Part shown: positions 1 through 6,919 of the stretch, one piece after another | How positions within the stretch are numbered: the stretch's first letter is position 1 | Layout of the letters: the number at the start of each line of letters is the position of its first letter | DNA from: Anabaena sp. FACHB-1237 | Lineage (GTDB): Bacteria > Cyanobacteriota > Cyanobacteriia > Cyanobacteriales > Nostocaceae | Length of the DNA stretch: 47,588 nucleotides | Assembly (NCBI RefSeq): GCF_014696225.1 | Contig: NZ_JACJPV010000030.1 | Coordinates: 1-47,588 of the forward strand | Direction: 5' to 3' | Made by a program: the position numbers and the translations under genes | The notes under the pieces: generated by a model | The model's input: the letters and a program-made list of their open reading frames with translations, nothing else | Database searches by the model: none | Told to the model about the DNA's origin: nothing

Positions 1-2
1 GA

Positions 3-119
3 CTAAAAAACTTAGCTTACAACACAGGTCAAACTATTTATCAAATTAAGCATAATTTGCTTTCTAATTATTTAATAGGACAACTAAAACGTCCAGATAT
101 TGCTATGTCAATGGTTTAG
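3..119 (+). CDS. C-terminal end of an unrecognised protein, cut by the window edge
   Basis: An open frame runs from the left edge to a TAG at 117-119 and gives 38 residues. It contains GQTIYQIKH and LIGQLKRPD and ends in AMSMV. It converges on the leftward hsdM operon. I do not recognise the family; it does not resemble the C-terminus of TniQ. It could be another cargo gene or chance coding. Confidence 0.3.
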   Translation, partial: LKNLAYNTGQTIYQIKHNLLSNYLIGQLKRPDIAMSMV

Positions 120-132
120 TCTTTAGGTGCTC

Positions 133-151
133 GGTGCGGCTACGCCGCACC
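133..151. repeat. GC-rich palindrome (8-bp stem, 3-nt loop)
   Basis: GGTGCGGC at 133-140 pairs with GCCGCACC at 144-151 around TAC. The GCGGCTACGCCGC core is a familiar dispersed cyanobacterial palindrome. It lies between the two convergent frames at 119 and 177. The segment that follows it to about 180 replaces the expected continuation of hsdS, so it may belong to a repeat that interrupted that gene. Confidence 0.6.
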
Positions 152-176
152 ATCGCTTGTGCCAGTTGCGTAAGTC

Positions 177-389
177 CTATAGAAGTAACTGACCTTCTTT
201 AGTAACATTTGGCAATGATATTATAAAAGTTCCTTCTATTTCAGTTCTATCTAACTCAATAGCTAATCCATAATTAATATCAGAAATTCTCTTTAGTTGG
301 TAAGCGTCCCAATGTTGAGGAATGTTACCCAACCACTCAACACCAGAATCCTTATACTCAGAATAAGGGGGAAAATATTTTTCAATCAT
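177..389 (-). pseudogene. hsdS: Truncated HsdS, specificity subunit of a type I restriction-modification system
   Basis: The 70 codons begin with the usual HsdS opening, with KDSGVEWLGNIPQHW at residues 13-27 before the first target-recognition domain. The frame then stops at 177, whereas intact HsdS proteins have about 400 residues with two recognition domains. The start overlaps the stop of the PIN gene by ATGA (389-386), so it was translationally coupled as the last gene of the operon. Without recognition domains it cannot guide methylation. The break lies beside a palindromic repeat at 133-151. No hsdS continuation is visible in 1-176. Confidence 0.8.
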
Positions 390-820
390 AATAAACTCTC
401 AATATTTGGATTTTCTAAAAAAATATCTTGATTTTGTGCTGCTTTAGCAAGTTTATCGTCAACAGTAGCTAATAAAAATCCTTCTCTAATAGCTAATTCT
501 AAATAAGCCGCATCATAAGTAGCAATATTATACTGACGTGCTAAATTTAAAGTAGCGGTAATAGTCTCGCTTACAGGTTTAATATCAACAATAATCGGTA
601 ATTGTTGTAATAATTTTATAGCTGTCTCTGTTTCCTCTCTAGTATTGCGGTTTCTGCGTTCTGCTACCCACAAAACATTACTGATTTCTAACCAAAAGAA
701 AGTAGGTACTAATGCCTGATGTCCTCCTGAAAAGATAGTATAAATAGCGTTAGCATAATCATTATTTTCATCTGCTAAACACCAGCTAATTGCTACAGAA
801 CAATCTAAAATAAAAATCAT
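386..820 (-). CDS. PIN-domain toxin (VapC/FitB-like ribonuclease)
   Basis: This 144-residue protein is a likely Mg-dependent RNase toxin. PIN features are the N-terminal LDCSVAISW (first acidic residue near position 6), TYDAAYLELA near residue 100, and ATVDDKL near 118, which give the usual acidic cluster. Its ATG overlaps the antitoxin stop by one base (TAATG at 822-818), typical of co-translated pairs. Its stop overlaps the hsdS start. The pair sits inside an hsd operon, so it may stabilise the restriction system or the whole transposon. Length and motifs look intact. Confidence 0.85.
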   Translation of the reverse strand: MIFILDCSVAISWCLADENNDYANAIYTIFSGGHQALVPTFFWLEISNVLWVAERRNRNTREETETAIKLLQQLPIIVDIKPVSETITATLNLARQYNIATYDAAYLELAIREGFLLATVDDKLAKAAQNQDIFLENPNIESLL

Positions 821-1185
821 TAATATCTACGTCCTTCTTCTATCGCTTCCCTAATTGACAAACCACCTAAAGAAATTTTTTGTTTTAGTTGATTTAATCG
901 AGCTTTATTTCTTAATAAATTCTGTTTTTGCTCTGATGATATATTAATCTCAGGCTGAATAGATTTACCCATTTTTTGACCATGCCGTTCCATTTGTTGT
1001 AACATTAAAGCTGATTTACGCTCAATGATTTCTGCTTCTGAAAGGTGGGAACTTATTTCTAATTCTGCCACTTGCTTTAAAATAGCTTTGACTTCCGCTT
1101 GTAGAGAACGTCCATTTTTTTGAGCGCGACTGTGCAAACGCTCAATAATTAATGGTTCTAAATCTTCGAGAATAATTTGAGACAT
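820..1185 (-). CDS. FitA-like ribbon-helix-helix antitoxin
   Basis: The first 40 residues look like a FitA/StbC-type ribbon-helix-helix DNA-binding domain, with an opening beta strand (SQIILEDL) followed by RAQKNGRSLQAEVKAIL. The remaining 80 residues are charged and helical, longer than the usual 75-85-residue FitA antitoxin. They should carry the toxin-binding segment. It lies 3 bp after the hsdM stop and is coupled to the PIN toxin. Such proteins bind their own operator as a complex with the toxin. The family call rests on pattern and neighbour rather than on a strong catalytic motif. Confidence 0.75.
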   Translation of the reverse strand: MSQIILEDLEPLIIERLHSRAQKNGRSLQAEVKAILKQVAELEISSHLSEAEIIERKSALMLQQMERHGQKMGKSIQPEINISSEQKQNLLRNKARLNQLKQKISLGGLSIREAIEEGRRY

Positions 1186-1188
1186 AAT

Positions 1189-3330
1189 CTAATTACCTGC
1201 CTTTTCATTAAATATAGCAAATAAACGAGATTTTAACACCTCAATCTCTGCTGCTATTTCTACCCTTGGTCTTAAAGCTTGATATTGATAAAAATGGCGA
1301 TTAAAATTAATTTCATATCCTACCTTACCTACTTGACCATCTTTTTCATCTTTTACCGTTTCATTAATCCAAGCATCGGGAACATGGGGTTTAACTTCTC
1401 GCTCAAAATAAGTATAGATATCTTCCTTTAATTTAACATTTTCATAATCCCTTAAATCGGGATCTGGTTCTGGGTTTCCCTCATCATCAAAGCAAATATC
1501 AGCAGTTTCATCTTTTTCCGACAAACCCGCTAAAATCAAATTTTTTACCTTAGCTGTTAATTTTACCTTTGCTGTTCCTGACTCCAACAATGAAAGCTGA
1601 TTTACCTGACTTTTACTTTGCTTGGTTTTTGTTAAAGCTGCATCAATCACTTCTTTAAATTTTTGACGATTTTTATAAACTTTATCAGAATCTATTAAAT
1701 CTAAAGCGTCTAAAATTAAAGCCTGTAATTCCTGACCTGCTTTTATTTCCTCTTCTCCTGCTGCACCTTTTTTCTTACTACTAGCCAAATTTATAAACGC
1801 GGAGGATGCTTTTAAATTTGCTATCCGTTCCGGTGAAGTTTTAAAATTCAACCTCAAAGGACGTTCAATGGTAATTTTACGATAACCAAAATCTGTATGA
1901 TCAAAAATTTTCGCAAATTCACCCGCGTTAAAATCAAAAGCTAAATCATCTAATTTATCAATATGTTCCTCTCCTAATTCATTCCGCTTATCTCCTAAAC
2001 TTTTCCGCATTTTTTGGGCAAAAAATTCTATTTCTTTTTCCTTACGTCGTTCTTTGACTTTATAAGTTGCAGCACCATTCACCAATAAAACTTTACCTTT
2101 ACGATATTCTGGCTTGCGGTTACTGAGTACCCAAATATAAGTAGTAATACCTGTGTTATAAAATAATTGTCCTGGTAAAGCTACAATAGTTTCTAACCAA
2201 TCATTTTCTAAAATCCAGCGCCGAATTTCACTTTCTCCACTTCCTGCATCACCTGTAAATAAAGGTGAACCATTTAAAACAATGGCTATTCTGCTTCCTC
2301 CTTCTTCCACAGGTTTCATTTTTGAGATCAAATGTTGCAGAAAAAGTAATTGACCATCATTAATGCGTGGTGTTCCTGCTTCAAATCTGCCTAATTTACC
2401 CCTTGCTACTTCTGCATCAATAAATTCTTTTTCCTTTTTCCAATCTTTCCCATAGGGAGGATTAACTAACATATAATCAAACTTCTGATCAGCATGACCA
2501 TCATTTGCAAAACAACTACCAGATTTAATATTATCTGCATCTTTATCATCGCCTTTAATCAACATATCGGACTTGCACACAGCAAAGGTTTCGTCGTTAA
2601 CCTCTTGTCCATATAGGCGAATATCTGCACTAGAGTTAATCTTTTCTCGAATATAATCTTTAGCAATAGATAACATTCCACCAGAACCACAAGCACAATC
2701 ATAAATAGTGCGTATCACTCCTGGTTGTTTGAGTGCTGTTTCATCTCCTCTTAATACTAAACGCACCATTAATTTAATTACTTCACGGGGTGTAAAGTGT
2801 TCCCCCGGATTTTCGTTCATTTGTTCATTAAAACGGCGAATTAGTTCTTCAAAGATTGTCCCCATTGTATGGTTATCAATCTTATCTGGACTCAAATCAA
2901 CTTCGGAAAATTTGTTAATCAGAGGTACTAATAAATTTTTAGAATCTAAAGTATTAATAGTAGTGCGTAGACTAAATTTATCAATTACCTCACGCATATT
3001 TTCTGAAAACCCGTTGAGGTAAGCAATGAGATTTTTAGCTAAATTCTTTTTATCTTCTAGTAATTTTTTAAAATCATATCCAGAAACGTTATAAAAAGAT
3101 TTACCTCCTGCTGCTTTGCGTAATTGCCCATCTGGTTTTTGTAGTCCTTTTTCTTGAAGAAATTCATATCTTTTTAACACCTCATCTTTAGTAGGTGCTA
3201 AAATGCAATCTAAACGACGCAAGACTGTAAAGGGTAAAATCACATCAGGATATTTACCCCGTTTAAAGTCATCTCTAAGTATTTCATCAGCAATTTGCCA
3301 AATAAAGTTAGATGTTTCTTGAAAGTTCAC
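1189..3330 (-). CDS. hsdM: HsdM, adenine-N6 methyltransferase subunit of a type I RM system
   Basis: The 713-residue protein methylates adenine in the target sequence chosen by HsdS. An N-terminal HsdM_N helical domain (about 5-150, with LPFTVLRRLDCIL) precedes the SAM-binding motif I (CACGSGGM, near 215) and motif IV (NPPYG, near 290). A long C-terminal charged region (about 500-700) makes it larger than the 500-residue classical HsdM but within the range of cyanobacterial forms. The frame is intact. Its operon partner hsdS is truncated and no hsdR is in the window, so the system may be inactive here or rely on genes further left. Confidence 0.93.
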   Translation of the reverse strand: MNFQETSNFIWQIADEILRDDFKRGKYPDVILPFTVLRRLDCILAPTKDEVLKRYEFLQEKGLQKPDGQLRKAAGGKSFYNVSGYDFKKLLEDKKNLAKNLIAYLNGFSENMREVIDKFSLRTTINTLDSKNLLVPLINKFSEVDLSPDKIDNHTMGTIFEELIRRFNEQMNENPGEHFTPREVIKLMVRLVLRGDETALKQPGVIRTIYDCACGSGGMLSIAKDYIREKINSSADIRLYGQEVNDETFAVCKSDMLIKGDDKDADNIKSGSCFANDGHADQKFDYMLVNPPYGKDWKKEKEFIDAEVARGKLGRFEAGTPRINDGQLLFLQHLISKMKPVEEGGSRIAIVLNGSPLFTGDAGSGESEIRRWILENDWLETIVALPGQLFYNTGITTYIWVLSNRKPEYRKGKVLLVNGAATYKVKERRKEKEIEFFAQKMRKSLGDKRNELGEEHIDKLDDLAFDFNAGEFAKIFDHTDFGYRKITIERPLRLNFKTSPERIANLKASSAFINLASSKKKGAAGEEEIKAGQELQALILDALDLIDSDKVYKNRQKFKEVIDAALTKTKQSKSQVNQLSLLESGTAKVKLTAKVKNLILAGLSEKDETADICFDDEGNPEPDPDLRDYENVKLKEDIYTYFEREVKPHVPDAWINETVKDEKDGQVGKVGYEINFNRHFYQYQALRPRVEIAAEIEVLKSRLFAIFNEKAGN

Positions 3331-3369
3331 AATTGCACCACTAAAGAAATTAATAAAGGATTTTAGTTT

Positions 3370-3397
3370 CTAACCATTAGAGCAGCTAGTTGGTTAG
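3370..3397. promoter_or_regulatory. Candidate operator or hairpin upstream of hsdM
   Basis: CTAACCA at 3370-3376 is repeated in inverted orientation as TGGTTAG at 3391-3397, with a 14-bp spacer. It lies 40 bp upstream of the hsdM start in the 165-bp gap between hsdM and cvkR. It could bind the antitoxin complex or another regulator. Only the symmetry is visible. Confidence 0.25.
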
Positions 3398-3495
3398 AGG
3401 TAAAGATGTAATTTTTGATAAGATAGAGAAATATGGTAGGCAATATTTTACCCATCTAGGCACATTACTGAATCACTATACAAATAAAAAGATAA

Positions 3496-3957
3496 CTAGC
3501 TACTAAAGTTTTTCAAATTATCCCCCAATTGTTGATGCAAGCGATCGCCCCAAAAAGGAATCACAGTTTGTCCCTGACAAAGTGCCTCTAAAGCCGCTTG
3601 CTGGTCAAACTCCGCCAGTTGCAAAGGTTGTTCAGGCGATTTTGCAGGTAAAAACATCAACCGCTTCATCTTATCTTCAGTAACAGACTCCTCAAATAGC
3701 CAAGGCTCTCTTTTACGCAAAGTTTCCAAAGCTGCATGACACATTTCAAAATTTAAACCAATTGACAGCAAATGCTCCATTACTGACAGTGCCAACAAAT
3801 CAGCCTTAGAATAATAAACATTTCTCCCCTTACCACTGGCATTAACCGTAGGTACTATAACCCCCTTCTCCCGCCAATACTGTAGCTGTCGGCGAGAACA
3901 ATTAGTAATTTCAGCCGCTTCTGTGCTTGTGTAGAATTTTTCCTCCATAAGAATCAT
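3496..3957 (-). CDS. cvkR: CvkR, MerR-type repressor of the V-K CAST
   Basis: The N-terminal helix-turn-helix of 153 residues has MerR features (FYTSTEAAEITNCSRRQLQYWREKG). The rest lacks the long coiled coil and metal-binding cysteines of classical MerR sensors. Position decides the call: it is divergent from cas12k with a 72-bp intergenic region. Known CvkR proteins of V-K CASTs sit exactly there and repress cas12k and tracrRNA transcription. Translation can start at 3957 or at the second methionine at 3948 (MEEKFYTS). A perfect match to the published CvkR site lies in the intergenic region. Confidence 0.9.
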   Translation of the reverse strand: MILMEEKFYTSTEAAEITNCSRRQLQYWREKGVIVPTVNASGKGRNVYYSKADLLALSVMEHLLSIGLNFEMCHAALETLRKREPWLFEESVTEDKMKRLMFLPAKSPEQPLQLAEFDQQAALEALCQGQTVIPFWGDRLHQQLGDNLKNFSS

Positions 3958-3995
3958 CCTATAGAAGTTTTTTGTAAATCACATATTATTTTTGA

Positions 3996-4010
3996 ATAAC
4001 ATTATGTGTT
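3996..4010. promoter_or_regulatory. CvkR operator in the cvkR-cas12k intergenic region
   Basis: AATAACATTATGTGTT, read from 3995, contains A-nn-ACAT-n-ATGT-nn-T at 3996-4010. This is the motif I recall for CvkR binding in Anabaena. It ends 19 bp before the cas12k ATG, just upstream of a TATTATATT stretch that could serve as the -10 element. Binding would block the cas12k promoter. No Shine-Dalgarno lies before the cas12k ATG and the leader is very short. Confidence 0.75.
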
Positions 4011-4029
4011 TTTGTGATATTATATTTTC

Positions 4030-5963
4030 ATGAGTGAAATTACTGTTCAATGTCGCCTAATTGCTAGTGAATCTACCCGCCATCAACTCTGGAAATTGAT
4101 GGCAGAATTAAACACGCCGTTAATCAACGAACTACTACAACAGCTTAGTAAACACCCAGACTTCGAGAAATGGCGCAAAAATGGCAAACTGCCGTCAAGC
4201 GTTGTTAGTAAACTTTGCAAACCACTAGAAACTGATCCTCGTTTTGCCGGACAACCAAACCGTTGTTATGTATCCGCGATTCATGTAGTGGACTACATCT
4301 ACCAGTCGTGGTTGAAAATCCAGAAACGTCTACAGCAGCAGCTAGATGGTAAAATACGCTGGCTAGAAATGCTCAACAGTGATGCTGAATTGGTTGAAAC
4401 CAGTGGTTATAGCTTGGAGACTATTCGCGCCAAAGCTGCCGAGATTTTGGCAACAGCAACACCAACATCTGACCCTGATGCCCTTCAAATAAAAGCAGAA
4501 AGACCAAGAAATCCAAAAAACTATCCCCTTCCAATCCTGAGAAGAGTGTATCTCATAAATTATTTGACACTTACCAAGAAACCGACGATATACTCAGCCG
4601 TAGTGCCATCAGCTATCTGCTAAAAAACGGCTGTAAATTGAATGACAAAGAAGAAGACCCAGAAAAATTTGCTCAACGTCGCCGTAAGCTAGAAATACAG
4701 ATTCAAAGGCTAACAGACAAGTTAACCAGTCGAATTCCCAAAGGTCGAGATTTAACCAATGCTAAATGGCTGGAAACACTTTTCACCGCTATAACCAATG
4801 TTCCAGAAGACAACTTTGAAGCCAAACGCTGGCAGGATATTCTGTTAAACCGATCAAGTTCTCTTCCTTTTCCCCTGGTTTATGAAACGAACGAAGACCT
4901 AGTTTGGTCAACAAACGAAAAAGGTAGGCTGTGCGTTCACTTCAATGGCTTAACCGATTTAACTTTTGAAGTGTACTGCGATAGTCGTCAACTGCATTGG
5001 TTTAAACGCTTCCTAGAAGATCAACAAACTAAACGCAAAAGCAAAAAACTCAAAAGCGAAAATCAGTATTCCAGTGCCTTGTTCACTCTCAGAAATGGTC
5101 GTATAGGTTGGCAAGAAGGAGAGGGTAAAGGTGAACCTTGGCAAATTAACCGATTGACCCTTTCTTGCTGTGTTGATAATCGCCTGTGGACTGCTGAAGG
5201 CACAGAACAAGTTCGCCAAGAGAAAGCAGAGGAGATTACCAAATTGCTCACCAACATGAAGAAGAAGAGTGATTTAACCGATAACCAGCAAGCATTTATT
5301 CAGCGTAAACAAACAACACTAACTCGCTTGAACAATTCCTATGATCGTCCTAGTCAACCCCTGTACCAAGGTCAATCACACATTTTAGTAGGAGTAAGTT
5401 TAGGGTTGGAAAAACCTGCCACAGTAGCCGTAGTGGATGCGATCGCCAACAAAGTCTTAGCTTATCGCAGTATTAAACAGCTACTTGGTGAAAATTATGA
5501 ACTCCTGAATCGCCAAAGGCAACAACAGCAATCACTATCCCATGAACGCCACAAAGCACAGAAAAGTTTTTCGCCCAATCAGTTTGGTACATCTGAGTTA
5601 GGACAGTATATAGACAGATTATTAGCAAAAGAAATTGTAGCGATCGCCCAAACCTACAAAGCTGGCAGCATTGTCTTACCCAAGCTAGGGGATATACGGG
5701 AGATAATCCAGAGTGAGATTCAAGCCCTAGCAGAAGCAAAATGTCCAGGCTCAGTGGAAATCCAGAGAAAATATGCTAAACAATATCGAACAAACGTCCA
5801 TCAATGGAGTTATGGCAGACTGATTCAGAGTATTCAAAGTAAAGCTGCTCAGGTAGGAATTACCATAGAAGAAGGGAAACAGCCTACTCGTGCTAGTCCT
5901 CAAGATCAAGCCAAAGAATTAGCTTTCTGTGCTTATCATCTCCGCCTAGCCAAACATAGTTGA
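4030..5963 (+). CDS. cas12k: Cas12k (C2c5) effector split by a -1 frameshift
   Basis: Cas12k is the naturally nuclease-dead RNA-guided effector that directs V-K transposition. Residues 1-164 are read in the first frame (opening MSEITVQCRLIASESTRHQL; LNTPLINELL and DPRFAGQP match Cas12k). That frame stops at 4621-4623. The homologous continuation (KLFDTYQE, SAISYLLKNGCK, then the RuvC-like GVSLGLEKPATVAVVDA and GSIVLPKLGD) lies in the -1 frame to the stop at 5963. Joined at 4515-4521 the product has 644 residues, close to the roughly 637 of ShCas12k. The RuvC aspartate is absent, as is normal for Cas12k. A TTG at 4638 could start a C-terminal piece of 441 residues, but no ribosome site precedes it. 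Either the gene is inactivated or slippage rescues it. Confidence 0.93.
4515..4521 (+). other. A_AAA_AAC slippery heptamer at the cas12k frame junction
   Basis: In the zero frame the codons are CCA AAA AAC (4513-4521), so the X_XXY_YYZ register is exact. A -1 shift here continues as CTA TCC CCT in the frame that encodes the rest of Cas12k. The same A6C heptamer drives -1 frameshifting in IS1. I see no convincing stimulatory stem or pseudoknot in the next 40 bases. The alternative is a one-base deletion in an A7 run. Confidence 0.6.
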
Positions 5964-5995
5964 CAAATATATACCGAACCTTGAAAATAGAATAA

Positions 5996-6220
5996 TAAAT
6001 ATAATAGCGCCGCAATTCATACTCCTTTGAGTCTCTGAATTGTGAAAAATATGGGTTAGTTTGACTGTAGCAATATAGTCTTGCTTTCTGACCCTGGTAG
6101 CTGCTCACCCTGATGCTGCTGTCTTCGGACAGGATAGGTGCGCTCCCAGCAATAAGGGCGCGGATGTACTGCTGTAGTGGCTACCGAATCACCTCCGACC
6201 AAGGAGGAACCCTCCTCAAT
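5996..6220 (+). ncRNA. CAST V-K tracrRNA
   Basis: The segment follows cas12k and matches the known ShCAST tracrRNA nearly throughout: AATAGCGCCGCAATTCAT at the 5' side, GGGTTAGTTTGACTGTA, CTTGCTTTCTGACCCTGG, TAGCTGCTCACCCTGATGCT and GGTGCGCTCCCAGCAATA. The apical part of one hairpin differs (CTGTCTTCGGACAG tetraloop). The 3' AACCCTCC (about 6208-6215) is the anti-repeat that pairs with GGTGGGTT of the crRNA repeat. A TTGACA at 5960-5965 overlaps the cas12k stop, with TAGAAT (5988-5993) and TATAAT (6000-6005) as possible -10 elements, although the spacing is not ideal. Ends are estimated. Confidence 0.93.
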
Positions 6221-6416
6221 TCTTCATTTGAAGAACTAAAATCAAGGCAAAATTTCTCAGAGATCCGCGCAAGTGTCGAAACTCTTGACCTGTCTAAATT
6301 TCATCGGTTTTAAATCAGATATGATTTTTGTGACTGAGGCTCAAATAGGAAATTTGAAGACATCCGCGCTAACGACATCTGGAAACGTTGCCCCACAATA
6401 CTTTGAAACTGGGTGG

Positions 6417-6610
6417 GTAACAAACAACCCTCCTAGTACCGGGTGGGTTGAAAGTTAGTTTTTTAAAGCCTTGGAATCAGTTCTTTAAAGGTAACAACAA
6501 CCCTCCTAGTACCGGGTGGGTTGAAAGGAAAGGAAAGGAATCTTTCTGTCTGATCAGCGATCGCTCAAAAGGAGTAACAACAACCCTCCTAGTACCGGGT
6601 GGGTTGAAAA
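6417..6610 (+). CRISPR. V-K CRISPR array: three repeats, two spacers
   Basis: The repeats lie at 6417-6454 (38 nt, one extra A near the 5' end), 6491-6527 (37 nt) and 6574-6610 (37 nt, last base A instead of G). All end in CCGGGTGGGTTGAAAG or its variant. Spacer 1 is 6455-6490 (36 nt). Spacer 2 is 6528-6573 (46 nt) and begins with two extra copies of GAAAG, so its original length was probably 36 nt. No cas1 or cas2 is present, as usual for V-K. Spacer 2 contains a HIP1 site, pointing to a cyanobacterial target. I see no match of either spacer inside the window. Confidence 0.95.
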
Positions 6611-6651
6611 ATCACGTATGGTAGACACAATAAAAGTCTAATTGACGGTAA

Positions 6652-6689
6652 GACTTGTGCGAGGGTTGAAAGATAGGAGTTCGATTCTC
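6652..6689 (+). ncRNA. Delocalised crRNA unit targeting the adjacent tRNA-Leu
   Basis: A degenerate repeat ends in GCGAGGGTTGAAAG at 6672, keeping the 3' part that pairs with the tracrRNA. It is followed by ATAGGAGTTCGATTCTC (6673-6689). Those 17 nt are identical to the T-arm of the tRNA-Leu gene (minus strand 6946-6930). This is the homing guide described for V-K CASTs that sit beside tRNA genes. It may be transcribed from the array by read-through. An inverted repeat AAGTCT/AGACTT (6634-6639/6651-6656) lies just before it. Confidence 0.92.
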
Positions 6690-6710
6690 ATAACATCTAT
6701 AAATGTTATG
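6689..6710 (+). other. Hairpin directly after the 17-nt homing guide
   Basis: CATAACAT (6689-6696) and ATGTTATG (6703-6710) form an 8-bp stem with a 6-nt loop, followed by AAAAAA. The stem begins at the last base that matches the tRNA. It could set the 3' end of the guide RNA by blocking exonuclease trimming. There is no U-run on the plus strand, so it is not a standard terminator in that direction. Confidence 0.55.
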
Positions 6711-6774
6711 AAAAAATTAACATTAGGCAAGCTAGATGTAAGACTATAATAATAGTCAAGAAGTGAGTAAATAC

Positions 6775-6887
6775 GATGACAACAATTTGTCACTGGCTTT
6801 CTAAATACATTCTTTTTCTCTAGTGACAGCAATTTGTCACCAACGACAGCAGATTGTCACTGATGACAGATAATTAGTCACTGTACA
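6775..6887 (+). repeat. CAST right end with four TnsB-type binding repeats
   Basis: Four similar blocks of TGACA, short spacer, then ATTTGTCAC-like sequence lie at 6775-6795, 6822-6842, 6843-6862 and 6863-6887. The last three are directly adjacent, and the final block ends in GTCACTGTACA, the transposon terminus. The third and fourth blocks are degenerate (AGATTGTCAC, TAATTAGTCAC). The arrangement matches right ends of known V-K elements. Confidence 0.88.
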
Positions 6888-6892
6888 ACATT
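6888..6892. other. Candidate 5-bp target-site duplication, right copy
   Basis: ACATT directly follows the TGTACA terminus. Tn7-like elements duplicate 5 bp, so the same bases should flank the left end outside this window. It is assigned by position only. Confidence 0.5.
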
Positions 6893-6919
6893 CATTGTTA
6901 CCAGATATCTACTAGTTTA

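Larger units (their letters stand above)
1..6887 (+). mobile_element. Type V-K CRISPR-associated transposon (CAST), right part; left end outside window
   Basis: The order cvkR, cas12k, tracrRNA, CRISPR array, delocalised guide, TnsB-type repeats and TGTACA terminus is the right half of a Tn7-like V-K CAST as known from Scytonema and Anabaena. The element ends at 6887, 60 bp from a GTC PAM in the adjacent tRNA-Leu gene. I find no left-end TGTACA followed by GTGACAAAT-type repeats between 1 and 4000, so the left end and the tnsB, tnsC and tniQ genes should lie to the left of the window. The hsdM/toxin-antitoxin/hsdS block and the partial gene at the left edge are assigned to cargo because no element boundary separates them from cvkR; that part is inference. 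Confidence 0.9.

Noticed and set aside
2708..3022. Open frame on the plus strand inside hsdM
   Set aside because: Antisense shadow of a clearly coding hsdM; no family features.
5395..5700. Active RuvC nuclease in Cas12k
   Set aside because: The catalytic Asp is absent (GVSLGLEKPATVA), which is the natural state of the V-K effector, not a new mutation.
4638..5963. Separate 441-residue gene starting at TTG 4638
   Set aside because: It is the C-terminal two thirds of Cas12k with homologous residues continuing upstream of the TTG in the same frame; no ribosome site precedes it.
6361..6416. Possible extra degenerate CRISPR repeat before the first repeat
   Set aside because: CTTTGAAACTGGGTGGGTAAC shows some resemblance but too few matching positions to call a repeat.
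6638..6832. Minus-strand open frame across the CAST right end
   Set aside because: It spans the homing guide and TnsB repeats, which explain the sequence; no protein-like features.
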